64,000 bases of DNA, taken from NCBI GenBank assembly GCA_935421135.1, contig OW285195.1, forward strand, positions 12,678,391 through 12,742,390. Direction: 5' to 3'. Source of the DNA: Bugulina stolonifera. Taxonomy: Eukaryota; Bryozoa; Gymnolaemata; Cheilostomatida; Bugulidae. This document shows positions 1 to 13,700 of the stretch, piece after piece. Position 1 is the first letter of the stretch; every line of letters begins with the position of its first letter. Below the pieces are notes generated by a model. That model saw only the letters and a list, made by a program, of their open reading frames with translations. It was not told the origin of the DNA and searched no databases. A program made the position numbers and the translations under genes.

Positions 1-434
1 TGCTAGTCGAAAATTAAATCTCGGTAATTATTTGCTTTTAATAAAATAGGCAAAAATTCTTTTCTTTGGAATTGACCTATTTATGTGTGTTATGGAGTCT
101 ACATTGCATGCTAGGATCAGCAGGGTAGACAAGGTGGTTTACTCCGTCTCGGATACTATACATGTACATGTACCTGCTGTTTGTCTTCCAACTGAACAAC
201 AAATTATTTAATGGTTGTGGTTTGTGGTCAGACTAGAACATAATTATTTGTCATTGGATAGATTTAGGAAATAATGTCCCAAAGTTGAAAAGGGTGTATC
301 ATACCCTGGAAAATACCAGAGAGGAGCAGCGGTTGAGAGGACAACTTCTAGTTATGACCAATATCTTATTGGTGACCATGGCTTATGCGCATCTGCATCT
401 AAATAACTACGCAGTAAATTGACCAAGTACTGAC

Positions 435-2739
435 CTCTGCCAAAGCATAAGTGAAGTACTCGTATGCTAACATAGCCGCTGGAAAATTATTAGCCTCCTC
501 ATGAATCTCTCTAGCTCTCTTGAAACTGTTTAAAGAGCAATGCCCGTCTCCTTGTAGAGCACACACCTTTCCTATTTTAAACAGCTCATGTCCTGGAAGC
601 AAAGTTTATAGAATTCATAAGTTGTTCTACGGCCTTATGAACCAATAGGATCACACGAAGCCTGACATAATAAACGGCCTGGTTTAAAGTAGTTGTGGGC
701 CTCGAAAAATTACCGATAAAACAATGGAGTCTTCGCAAGATTGGCGAAAACATTGCCCTGAGATTGGCTAGAAGTACCTGTAATGCTAGCCCATTATTTT
801 CAAGATACATGATGTTTATACCGATAGCATCAATAGAAGAGGCAAGCATTTAGAAGAGCTCAAATATTGGAAAAAGGCCCAAAAAGCTTGAGCTATCCTA
901 CTGATCACGTGGTCTGGACTATTTATGCCTCATGTAAACCAAAGATGGTAAAAGTATGCTTTTTGTGCAGACGGCCAACTACTGCTGCTGACCTATATTT
1001 CTATAGCCTAAGCGTTTGACCACAGGCTGGGCCCTCATTAAAGAGCAACGGTTTGCCAATTTTGGCAAGAGAACCACGGCAAATGACTATGCGCATCGTT
1101 TGCTGGATAAACTTGGTAGATAGAAACTTTGCTGGAAGCGTAAAATAACCTGTGACACAGCGTCACATTGTGAGCATGACAAGATTCAGTAATAATCACT
1201 AGCTTTCCATGCCTTGCAGGGACAGACAATTTATAGTAATTCAAAGTATCGAAAGCCAGTCATTGTCTATAGAAAGGGACTCTGTGAGTGCATATCGATA
1301 TGTTATAAAACTACTAGATTCGTCAAGCATTTATCAACTAAAGAAGGTAACACAAAACCACATAAAAAAAACATCTCATCATTCCTTGTGGTAGATACGG
1401 CATTTGACAGCTCCATGACGCAAGATTGAGTGTGAAGCTGATTTTATATTGAAGTGTAAAACCGATAGATTTTTTTATACCTACCAGTGAATACATCTTT
1501 GTGGTTACCTCCTTGAGGTCTAGTAAAATCGGCGGCATCTCCATACATCTGCTGCAGCCGAGCTATTGCCTTAACAGTATACACAAATTCTGGCTCCTCG
1601 GGTAGTTCTTCTAAAGTTTTTTTGACTGAAAATACATTGATGTGTGACAATTTAATAGCTGTTACCAGCAGAAACTTGACTAACTATCATCACAACTATA
1701 GTTAGTCAGCTACATCATGGACAGCCTTCCCAAATATTGAAACTTGCTCCGTGTGTACAAGCTAAGGCTGCTATTAAAAGCATTGGCAAAGTTGGACTGC
1801 ATTGGCTTACTATTTGCTATCGACTTGTCTTTTACGAGTGAATCAATTTCTTTGCGGTATTCTTCAAACGAAGCGAAGAATCGAAACATTCTGACTGGAT
1901 GAGACATTGTTTTCTCTAGCTCTTCTTTGGTGACCTCTTCTGATTCATCCTTCAACTTCCTCACCAACCTGATTCATATAGGACATGCTTCATATTCTAC
2001 TGTACTTGCGGGTGGGGCAAGGGAAGTTAACCAATTAAATAAAGAGAAGACAATTTCTTCTGCTTTATTTTTGATGAAAAACAAAGGTCATCACAAATTT
2101 CTCCACTTCTATACCTAACTTAAGGTTCTAATTCTGGAATTCCTTATATTGAGGTTGATAATAAACCAGAATTTGTTTCTTTGTTTATGCTTACTTGCAA
2201 TACCTTGATCGCATAGTTAATGTTACTCAGTGAAGGCCCATATCTAACAGGAAGTATGGGTTATATATCATTAAACTGAGGAGCCAATTCTATAATAAAA
2301 TTAACAACTTAATTGTAGAACAGTCACCCAATCAACCAACTGGTGTTGAAGTTATCTTCTCATTCATGTTGGACTACTATGATACCTCCATACATTGAGT
2401 GAGCGTGTGACCAAAACAGTGGTGTGTGGTGTGTTCCACCAAGTCTTGCTTCTTGGTTCCACCAATATTGTGTCATGTTGAACATGCAGGTTCAATGACA
2501 TTTGAAATCGACGCTTATTAAATGCCTGGGTTCCACTCCCAGCTATTCTATCATACTCACTTGTCCAATTTCTTTATGGTGTCTACATTGTCTACTCTGG
2601 GCAGGTACTTCTTGAGTTGGAGGGCTAAGATGCCTTTTAGTTCCACCATCCTGTGTACCTTGTCTATAGAGTGTATCATTTGGGAGCAAACAGTACCAAC
2701 TGATACTACAAGTAGTAGTAAGATAGTAGTGAAATTCAT
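435..2739 (-). CDS. P4HA: Prolyl 4-hydroxylase subunit alpha, N-terminal half (partial gene)
   Basis: Four exons join in consistent phase: 2561-2739, 1811-1968, 1485-1625 and 435-592. The gene continues off the left edge. The start at 2739 opens a signal peptide (MNFTTILLLLVVSVG, cleavage near VCSQ), as expected for an ER-lumen enzyme. Residues 21-150 match the helical dimerisation domain of collagen prolyl 4-hydroxylase alpha chains (segments HPVRMFRFFASFEEYRKEI and AIARLQQMYG). Residues 160-212 match the start of the TPR peptide-substrate-binding domain (HELFKIGKVCALQGDG, then AAMLAYEYFTYALAEV). The family hydroxylates proline in procollagen as an alpha2beta2 tetramer with protein disulfide isomerase. 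The Fe(II)/2-oxoglutarate catalytic domain is not in the window. Donors are GTGAGT, GTAAGC, GTAGGT and GTCAGT; phases are 2, 1, 1 and 0. The family assignment is firm; the exact paralogue is not determined. Confidence 0.88.
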
Positions 2740-4420
2740 GTCTCTGCCAGACTGAGTGACACAACCAACAGGTGCCTGCAAGTGAGTAGAAGTGAGATGG
2801 TTGGTATATAGCTTAGCTGGTGTGGTAATCTACTGTATTATCCTGCATATAGTTATAACTAAAACCCTTAATCTATTTCACTAATAAATGTATTCTTAAT
2901 GGGCTCCATGGTAACTAGAGCAATAAATACCCTCAGTGTTGTTATTGTCTGTGTTATGGGGTACGGCCAACCATAAATGTGATAAAATGTCAGATTATAA
3001 TAAAATATGTAGCACTCTTTATATAAACATATTATATACAAGTAACAACCAATGTGTAACAGTGGCCCTCTGTCCAGCATAGGAGCATAGACCAGACCAG
3101 CATGAACACCAATTTGCACGTAAAGCACTAGACATCCAGAGTTATATCATACCATATATACTGTTATGTGGGATCATGTTAGGTTGAGTTGTCAACCATT
3201 ATGGGGCTGATACAGATACAGATACATACAATCATGTAGATAGTGTGATTTATCAACAGAGAAATGTGTTTAGAAAATTACTAACCTATAGTTCAAACAA
3301 GACTGAGGCAGAGTAGATTTATAAATGGAATGAAACAATATAAAGCTGAGCTTAAGCTTTGTAGCTATTCCATCTATGGATGTTTAAAATAAGATAAGAC
3401 AACTTCCAGATTGTCAGTTGAACACAGAGTTCTACCCTCTGTCATAAAACTACACAATGTGTTGCAGTCCCTCTTTTTATTAAACTGATACACTAGCTAT
3501 ACTAGTGTCCAGAGGCAATACCAGGTTTGCAGTATTGATATAGCTTTGTGAAGTTATCAGTAGCTTTTGTATTCCAGACATGTTTTGGTGGTTCCTAATT
3601 GTAAGGAGGTAACCTTTTGATGGAGCGTATCAGTAGAAACAAATTTTGTTCAGTCAGAAAGGCATGGTTATGTAGCAGATCCAGTTTTGGCAAAGAAGAT
3701 AGATTTTATCATTATTAATGCTGGACTAACCAGGTAGACTGAAACAAAATGTGACCGACTAGTCCAGCGACAAATTTTTCAATTGATTTTGTTTTCATAT
3801 TTTAGAGTCTCAACAGAGCTTCATTATTAATTCCCTTGCCAGTCACTCAACTACTGACTATTTACAGTTAACTAAATTATATACATGTATAACTATCATG
3901 TACATTATACATGTATATAACATCCTGTAAGACGAAAGATGCTGCAGCTTAGTAATACATGTATATATAAGAAAATACATAACATGTAGGCATATTAATT
4001 AATGCTCACCAAATATAAATACATAATTATTCATACATGCGCCAACTGTGCCAACAGTGTTTGTGTATTTCAAATACAGGCTAGATAAAAGTTATGCAAA
4101 ACGAGAAAGTTGACTCAGCAATCAATTCAGCCAGTCATGCAATTAATAAAAGTCGGAGCATTCTCCCATATTTTATAGACATTCAGTAAAATTCCTCTAT
4201 CCATAAAAAAGCAATACTGCAATAAGAAAATAATGCAATTTAATGCAATAATGTAATACAAAAATGTAATATAAAAATAGAATAAAGTAATATAATAATG
4301 TACAAAGCATAAATAGGTAAAGGTAAAACCACACCGAGAAGCCAGATCAACTTTATGCAGATTATGCTAATGAAATCATCAACAGTATTTAATACTGTTC
4401 AAGATATATCTTACTCAGAT
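2740..4420. other. Intergenic region between P4HA and R1
   Basis: No convincing coding exon was seen on either strand. The stretch next to 2739 must hold the P4HA promoter and 5' UTR. The remainder is AT-rich, with several copies of the palindrome TACATGTA around 3890-3965. Confidence 0.5.
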
Positions 4421-4426
4421 TTTATT
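4421..4426 (-). terminator. Poly(A) signal of receptor gene R1
   Basis: AATAAA on the minus strand, about 280 bases past the R1 stop codon. It is the first canonical hexamer downstream. Confidence 0.5.
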
Positions 4427-4705
4427 ACCACACTGTGATATATATAAACTTTACCTCTACTATGTAAGCCATGACACCCCTGACAGTGACGGTAAGACTT
4501 TTAGTAAAGGTTCATGCTGTTCTAATTCATCAGCAAATATTATAATGTAATTTCTTCCACGTAACATCAATATTTAGTTTGTCGCATGTAATTGTCAAAC
4601 TCAATTATTCTTGCAAAATAATTTGGTGGTTAAAAGGAGCATTCCTCTGAGAATTGGTGTGTTTTCTATTGCACTACAGCTACTGGGGCTGCTCGTAGTA
4701 ATTTC

Positions 4706-7700
4706 CTAAAGATTCTGAACATCTAATTCGTAGTTCGCCTGATTTTTGGATTCTTCAGCAGGTTTGCTTTCAGAGTCAAGCTTGGAATACTGATGGCTGT
4801 CAGTTGTCACCTCTTGAGTAGTCTCATAGGAGTTATCTTTACCTACAGTGTAAAGATGGGCATCATTCTGCATCGATGGCGGAATGGGAGTCTCATAGCC
4901 ATCTTGTTTGTCAGCTTTTCCTTGTTTATTCGAGTCAGTGGGTTCCTGGAAGTTGTCTTCTCTTGGATTATAAATATGCGTGTCGTCTTGCTGTGATCTT
5001 GGGATGGCTGCTTCATATCCTTCTGTGTTATCGATCACATCTACATAGTATGGTGCTTTATCAGCAGACGAATAATATACTGAACCTCTAGAAGATCTAG
5101 CATCTGCCCTCTTTGTTGATGCAGCAGAGGTGGAACTTGTTGGAATCAAGTATCCCTCAGATTCCGGAAGGTAGGCTGTTGCCTTAGCCTCAGCTCCAGG
5201 AGTAGTCGGTAACGGTTCATTCATATTACGTCTCACGGCCTGTTGACCTGCTGGTAAAGGATATTTCTCAATATAATCATGGTTTATATTTATATTCTAT
5301 TGAGCAACATTGCATGCAATTACACTGCATATGGTCATCTAGTCATCTGGCTTTCTTTCAACGCATTATGGTTGACTAATCTGTGACTTGTAAACATTAA
5401 AATCTTTAGGTGTTTTTTGATATCACATACAATGTACACTATCTTGAATATTGAACAACTTTCAGGTAGCTATGTGAAGGCAATTTTTAGTTTGAACCTT
5501 TTTTCCCAAAATGCTAACAAAAAATCTTTAGTTCCACTCAGTTGAAGATTTCAAGATGGTGGAATTCACATGTAAAATACATTGAAAAGCTGAAGAAGAG
5601 TAGCTTTCCATTTAATGATTTTTCTCTTAAAAAAGGGAGACAGGAAATATGCTACTAATGCCATAGAGCTGCTGGTAAAGATATACACTTTACACTTGGT
5701 TGAAAATCAGTTTAGTCATTAGCATACAAGCAATTGTATTTTTAATACAGTTGCAGTAGAAATGCAACGGGAGAAGTCGTCTACCCAATGGCTAAGCACC
5801 AAATCACACAGAAAGTTTTCAATTATCATTATCATTATCATTAGATTATCAGGTAACAGAATGAGGGATATTGACTAACCATTTTGAATATTTACTTCTT
5901 CAGTCTTGTCTTCATTCAATTCCGAATAAATTGGCTCCGTTTGAACAACCATCTCTACGTCTTCATGCTTTACAGAGGTGTTTAATATTCCAGAATTACT
6001 GAGTAATTCAGGTTTGGTGCTGACGACAGGTTTTGTAGCAGCATCAGGGTCTCTGTAACTGTAACCCCTAATTCTTTGCTTTTGCTTTTTCCTAAATAAT
6101 TCCAGGTACACATTGATTAATTATAACCCAAGTGTAGGTAGTCCTAACTTCAACTGGTTAACCGCATAGTCAGTCAGTTGATCAGTCAGTTACCCATCCA
6201 GTCATCAGCTACCTCACCAGCTAGTCAGCTGACTGACCAACAAACTGACCATCACATATCACATTCTCTGGCCTATGTTAAAAGCTGAGAACCCTAATGC
6301 TAACAAATAGTAGTTGCCATCAGAACAACGCATGTTTACTAGCACAGTGCTTATACATAAGGACTATGCACGGGTATTAGCACAGTGCTTATACATCAGG
6401 ACTATGCACGAGTATTAGCACAGTGCTTATACATCAGGACTATGCACGGGTACTAGCACAGTGCTTATACATAAGGACTATGCATGTGCACTAGCACAAT
6501 GCTTATACTTACCCTCTAGATTTAAGACAGCAGCAAGTTACGGCGATTATTACGGCAACAAGAATAATTAGCCCTGCTCCAGCTGCCAACATTCCCACTA
6601 CAGATTTACAAAATAAATAAGAGATGTGAACATGAAAATATAATAATATAATAATAGAGGCTGTACTAAATTATAAAGGACTACCTATATACCATCTAAA
6701 GACAATTTTGACCGGGTATTTTATTAGATGATAAAAACTAACATGTAAATGTAAGCCATGTTTGGGATGATTGTCAATAAACAACGGAAGGTTAATTGAA
6801 GTTCAAGTGTCAACTGCGGGTGTGTTTAGCACTAATTGAATTTTAGAGATTTTGTAGCGGTGCAGACGTCATGAGCTTGTAGTTGGGTACACTGAGATTT
6901 GTAAACAACTGCTACAAAGAGCTTGTGATAATAGGGTGCAGTGTTGGAGATAGAAGCATTTTCACTCAAATTTTAATCATTTTAGTTTATTGCTACAATA
7001 TTGTTGGTTCATGGATACATTTTAGGTATACCATAACGCTAATAGGAAAATTTAAGAACAAAATTAGTAACTCAAAGTAGATGGGCATTGTGGGTGAGGA
7101 TGAATAGTATACATTGTACATACATACCTATGAAGGCCATGCTTTCATACCATTTGACAGTTGTTGTACTAGTAACAGTTATAGTAGTGGTCAACATTTC
7201 TAAAACATATAATAATAATGATAATATCTGTGGTGCCAAACTAATTTTTTAACGTGACTGCCCAATAGCAGAGCTAATCGAGGGGTTACCACGGTTTGTA
7301 GGGCTGGATATTATTACATGTAGTTTGATATGGCACAGAGAGAAAACATTCTTTGGGACGAAAACCTCTAGGTCATTGGCGGGGTTCGAACCCACGTCTT
7401 TGCAGATAACTTGCGTCATGGTTGTAAGACCAGAGTGACTAGCGCTAGACCACTTGACCACCAACACCTTACACCTACACCTAGCTAGAGGTGGAACGAG
7501 ACAGCATTTTTGCATTCGAGACGAGATTCGAGACACTACTTCCAAAAAATTCGAGACGAGACGAGACTGGGTTTTAGGATTCAAGGGAATTTTCCTAAAA
7601 AGTTTGCCAAATTTTATATATTTGCATGTTAGAACTCCAATAGTTTCACTTGCTACTCTGTAAACTCTGTATTTTATCATTATGCATTTCAATAAAAGGT

Positions 7701-10700
7701 GAACAGGAGGCTGTGAAATATATTGCACATGTATTCCATGCACATTACATTGCATGTACATACTACATGGGTACTAAAATAAGAATGTAATTTGACAAAT
7801 TAGTAGGGAGTTATGTTTCCTTTAATGAAATGAGCTCATGAGTAGACAACTTTTGGTAAGGACATGACATTGCATTATGGGAGTGGTGATTGACAGTCGC
7901 TAGTAATTCTGTATGACTTGCCGTGATTGACTAGTAGCTCAGAGTTAGCTGCAGTGCTATTACTAGGAAATTAGTGCTGGGAATGCACATGTACGTAGTA
8001 TTACTAAATAATTTGAATAATAATTTTCTATTTGATAGATTTATTGTTGATTAGCAATTAATTGTATTATAATGATTAATTTATTATAAATATTAAATAA
8101 AAATTATTAACTGCTATTAGTTCCCCAGTCTCGAATACTAATTGCCATCTCGAGACGACTTTCGAGACAAGACAAGTCGATACGAGACTCGAGAAATCTC
8201 GAGTCTTGTTCCACCTCTACACCTAGCACCTTATAAAATAGATTATGGATCAAAATCAATCTAAATTTCATTTAAAAGAAAATTACACACAACGCATGCA
8301 CTGTTGTGCTGTACTTCTATACAATTTAATGGAGTAATTCAATGCCATCATGCTTAGTATGAAAATGGGAATTATAGGAACTATGGGCTAAGAAACATGT
8401 AGGAACCTATTCAATGAGGAACTGACTGTAATGATAAAGCGTTCTGTACATATATATCGTTACATGGCACAGCTGTTAACATGTGCTTATAAGGTAGGCA
8501 GCAATCGGCCAACCATCAGTACAGCAGATTAGCGCATGGTAAGTATGTGTAGGAAACAACAACAATAATGGAATTGCTGAAAATACTCACCAACACATCT
8601 GGTTGACTCTTCTAAACTATATCCATCTCTACAGCTACAGGTCACTGTAGACCCTGTATAGTTACATATCTGTTCACATCCACCGTTGTCTACCAGACAC
8701 TCGTTTGCTATAAGTACATGTAAATAATACTGTTTTCACCATCTGATAGAGGTGAGACAATTTTACTCAAATATGGCATTAGAATTCCTCCTGAAATACG
8801 TCATTAAATCAATTCACAAAAATATCAGTTCTTAGACTGGTTCTTACCGTTTGGTGAGGTGGGTGGAACAGAGAACGGTCCTGTACTCATATATGGTGTG
8901 CTGGTTATCCATGAACTCTCTGACGTTGTGTACGAACCAATAGCTACGCATGTTAAGGAAATAGGTGCAGCCAAATCTAAACAGCAAAAATAATGTGTAT
9001 GGTACATCCTCATAAATGTGTTCACTACCAATTTGGGGAGCTGTTGTTCTGAGAATTGAACCATGAACAGGTAAAGTTCTTACACTAAGGAATACAATAA
9101 CACAAGACTAGTACATATAATTTTTTCCCATTGAAAGCAAGTGCAAGTGGAGGACAGTACAAAGTAGAAGTACAAATCCATTTCAGTCCCCCATGTCAAA
9201 ATCTATTATGACTGATAAAATAATTGTAGTAAGTACAGGTAGAAGCGATTACCAGTGTTAGAAAATACATGTAAGTACAAGTAAATTTCTTGAAAAAGCG
9301 AGTGCAATTAAGTAACAAGTACTTTCAAAGTATACTTGTTAACTCTTGCTTTTTTGCAAACTAGCTAACCCTTGCCACATGGTGAGTCGATTGCCGTGAT
9401 AGGTCGGGGATCCCGGTAGGGTGCAGGGCAGCAAATTTTTGTTTAAAGGTGGACTGTACTGAAATTTTGAGGTTATAAACTGAATGCACCATTAGAAAGC
9501 CTAGTAGCAGCTGAACCAGTTAGCACAATACCAGCTGGGCTCTATGATGTCATCATGGTACCCAGCTCTGCTAAAACTAGTGAAATACATCATTGCAGGG
9601 AGTGAATGCCAGACCAGGCATTGTGTTATTATAAACAGAAAATTTTAATTGAGATTTTATCCTTGTTGCACTAGGCATATCACAAAACGAAAAAATGGGT
9701 ATGTAGAACAAATGCTAGTTAATATTCCTAGACAATAAAAAGTACAATTTGTTGCAAAAAATTATCAAATGACTTTTGAGTTTGCAATTTGATTGGTCAA
9801 TAGGCTACTTGTTTATCTCATGAATGACATGCCTACTTATTAGACTGGTGTGTTGAACATGTAGAACGAAGTACTAATAATTGCTAGCATCTGTTTTATT
9901 GAAGGAACACTGTATTTCTTATAAAGCATTTGTGAGAACTCAATATTGCTTCTATATAGTGTGTCAGAGTTGAGATAATCAAAGAAGAAGTTTTGAGAAT
10001 TGACATAAAACTAGGTGGAGATAACTCCTAATGCTGACATCACTATGGTTATTTTAGAAATTTTGGGGTTACTTTTTTGCAGTTTAGCATCTATTAGCTA
10101 CTACTAAAACAGTTTAGATATGTTTGTATAGGTATCAAGTAATACTAACATAGTTAATTTGGGGACAAACATTCTGAAATTTTCAGTACAGTCCACCTTT
10201 AAGATATTGCTAGGAACTATGGCTTAAGATGTATCTGCATGATCTTTTGACCAGCTGTTTCTCTTCAAGGAGCAGAAACTGCAGGTAATCCAACACTCTT
10301 CAAGTACAATGTGTAAGTCAAATGTCGAGATTTGTATATCATAGATATGTCTTTGTATTGCACACATGATTGTGTTACCTGTGGTCACCTGTATCCAAGT
10401 CCCTCTTTCCGTTAAACTTAAATCAGATTTAAAATATATTGTTCCAGTATGGTTGTGTTCAATCGCCATGAGCCGCTCTAGTCGTTTCAAACCTATGTAT
10501 CCGCAATATTCGTCACCTTAAACAACCAGAAATAAAATATGTGTAATTTGGGTTGGTTTAGCACTTCAAAATGATGTTGAAGGAATGACCCCCTCCCCTT
10601 GTTTATACCTTTAATATGGTGTAACACAGCATGTTTAAACCTACATGTATATATAGTAAATGTAAACATTTGTGAAGTTTCAACTCGTGATGCTAAGTCA

Positions 10701-13700
10701 TGATTACGCAGGATAAGACAACTCTCTAGCTGAATTTGTAGCTAGTAATTAGAGATTTCCCATATCCAATTATAAAATCACATATTATTCAAACAGAGGT
10801 TTGCTGGGCAGAGTTACAATATAGTAGTTTCACACCACTCAAAACTGAACTGTGCATGCAGCAGAATTACTGTATACATCCTACAGTACATGTACTGTAG
10901 GATGTATACAGTACATGTACTGTATACATCCTACGGTACTTGTACGAGTATTCTGAGTTATTTATAATAATTATTTAGTGCATGCCCAGGAGCACAGAGA
11001 GTGGCGGTGGTCTAGCGGTTAAGAGCTTTGGACGTTTTTATGGGAGACCCAGGTTAAAATCCTTTAGAGGTCATTGGTGGTATTTCCGCTAGTAGAAAAA
11101 CATCCAGGTGGTACAGTAAATTTGAGCTAGTCAGAGTGAGATACTATTATAAATGTTTGTATACATACTGTTACCAATGCCATTGGTGATAAGTAGCAAA
11201 TCATAATCACAAATAACTTTAGAACTTGATTCCTCAATATGCGCGTATAGCATCTCGACCTTCAGGCTATCCGAGCTTGTCAGATAGCAACTGCAGAGAG
11301 TGTTTTCTTCGTAACTGCTTACGTTATTTGGCAGCACAAAGTTTGGAGTGGCTAGAATGAGTGGTGAGCTAACTTCAAACTCAGATGGGTTCGTGTTACA
11401 AATCGGGTGTACAAGTCCTTCTAAAGAACAGATACAGTCTTATCAAGAAATTACGGGTTTTAATATAATAGTCACACATGACAAGGAATTCCGAATTTGT
11501 AGATTAAATTAAGCAATCATATTATCATACTGACGATATTGTAAAAGGTCAGAGTACTGTATGTAATTTGTAAATATTTCTGGTCTACGTAGTAATAATG
11601 TGTAATGTAACCAGCATAAAAATATGTTGATATCATGATCTAAGCTCCACTTGACATAATGAAAACATGGTTCTAACCTAAAACGGAAACTAGTTAGCTA
11701 TCATTTGTATTAGTTATACTAGTAGCAGTAGCAGCAGTTGTATTAGTTACACTAGTAGCAGTAGCAGCAGTTGTAGTAGTAGTAGTAGTAGTAGCAGTAG
11801 CAGCAGTAGTAGCAGTAGTAGCAGTAGTAGCAGTAGTAGTAGTAGTAGTAGTAGCAGTAGTAGCAGTAGTAGTAGTAGTAGTAGTAGTAGCATATTAAGG
11901 ACTCACCGTTAAAGCACTTGAAAGATATAGAAATTCTATTGATCATTGAATCACAATCAGTTTGATTGCTGGGATCAAACTCACAGCTTCCACGCCGTCC
12001 TTCACAAATCTGCTGGAAAACTCTGTAGCTGTAGTCTTTCAATCGGCAAGCATCATCTGCACAAATAATATAATATGATATACTATAGAATAAGTTGGCA
12101 AGCTAGTACAGTAGATAGCAGCTGCCTGCTAACAAATGCTTAGCCCATGCAGTAGGCGTTGTAGGCGTTGTATTGTAATGGTTCAGGACATTTGTACTTA
12201 CGGCTCCAGCCACCCTGATGGACCTTATAGCACCCTAAGTGCCTAGTAGTTGCCACAGCACTACTCACCTAACACTTATTCTCTTGCACTTAGCTGTTTT
12301 TATACTCATACTTGCCTTGTATTGCATGTCTAACCATACATTTGATAATTACATACCTGTATATAGCATTACTCAGACATTGTACTGTTTTACACCCATG
12401 TAAAGAGGCCCGACCTCTCAGAATTACTTGATATTCATTTTGTATATGATCTAGATGATTGTAAGCATCTTTTGTAATAACCCGACCCATTTTTGGTTGG
12501 CCATCGAGCTTTCGGCCGCCATGTTGTTGCACAATTTCTGGATGACCCTTCGTCGTCTTTTCCCGACACTACGTCGGCCTTTTTCCGGAACTTCCTCCGG
12601 AAGTTCTCTTACTATATAAAGGGCATTGTTTTTACGTTTGTTATCTCAGTTCATGCTTGGATCTCAATAAAGACACATCTATACTTATATACAGAGACTT
12701 TTACTTCGTAGATAGGTCATTCTAGTTGTTAAGGTCCTCGACCTTGCAACACGAACTGCCTACTAGGTCGGATCACTCTCTTTCTCAGTATAGTAAACAA
12801 GCATTGACTCGGGGTCATATGGGTCGTCTTTGGTAGTTCTTAAACTACTGACACCGATCAATCTTTCATGTAATTAGAAGGCCTAGCACCACTCATAGGC
12901 ACTTCACTTTGGACTCGGGAGTCGTCTTAGGACGACCACACCAGAAACCAAAGTCCATTACAGTATTATAAGGTGATGAGCAAGCAATTTGCTGATGTAC
13001 AACATATGCTATTAGTTTAGTATCCACCCACTTATGTTATTAGGAATTAGCATTGGCACGGTCTGGCCGGTTGGCTGTCAGCTAGATGATGTGATCACCT
13101 ACCTTCGTTCAGATCAACGCATGTGGGTACAGCACTTAATTCCAGACTCGTTATATGCACGAGATCCTGTGGTGAGGAGCATTCTAGCTTTATTCTTGGA
13201 ACCGGGGAATGAGGGCTACAGCGTCCAGAACCAAGTGTTTCCCTAACTAAATAAAGTAAACAATTATTATATTTTTATTTGCATGTATATGTATTGCATA
13301 CAATATTGAATTGATCATAATTATATAGTACATGTACAGCTGTAGAGTACTAGTTTAGTAGCGCATCTCCAATTAATTCCTGTTCAAATTCCAGTGGTAC
13401 ATCACTCATCTCCGACACAGCTTGAACTGTGCTCCGCTTACTCAAGGCATGTTAATAAGACAAAACAAACACTTACCATGTTTCTAACCAATGTCAAAAT
13501 AAAATCGCTACAACAACATGATTTTATCGTGTCATCAGCCACTAGGAAGCCCAAGAGGGCACAACTCTCTAAGCAATTTACAAGGTAGTTTCGATTTATA
13601 TATTTTGACAGTAGAGATAAACACAGGTTGTTATGCGCATGCTTATTAGAGAGCTGTGTTATACGTACAAGTGAATGTTTCTCCGTACACAGGGAGAACC

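Noticed and set aside
586..849. TPR-like exon between P4HA exons 3 and 4
   Set aside because: Hints of TPR-like words in shifting frames, but with stops. The exon phases of P4HA close without it, so it is treated as intron.
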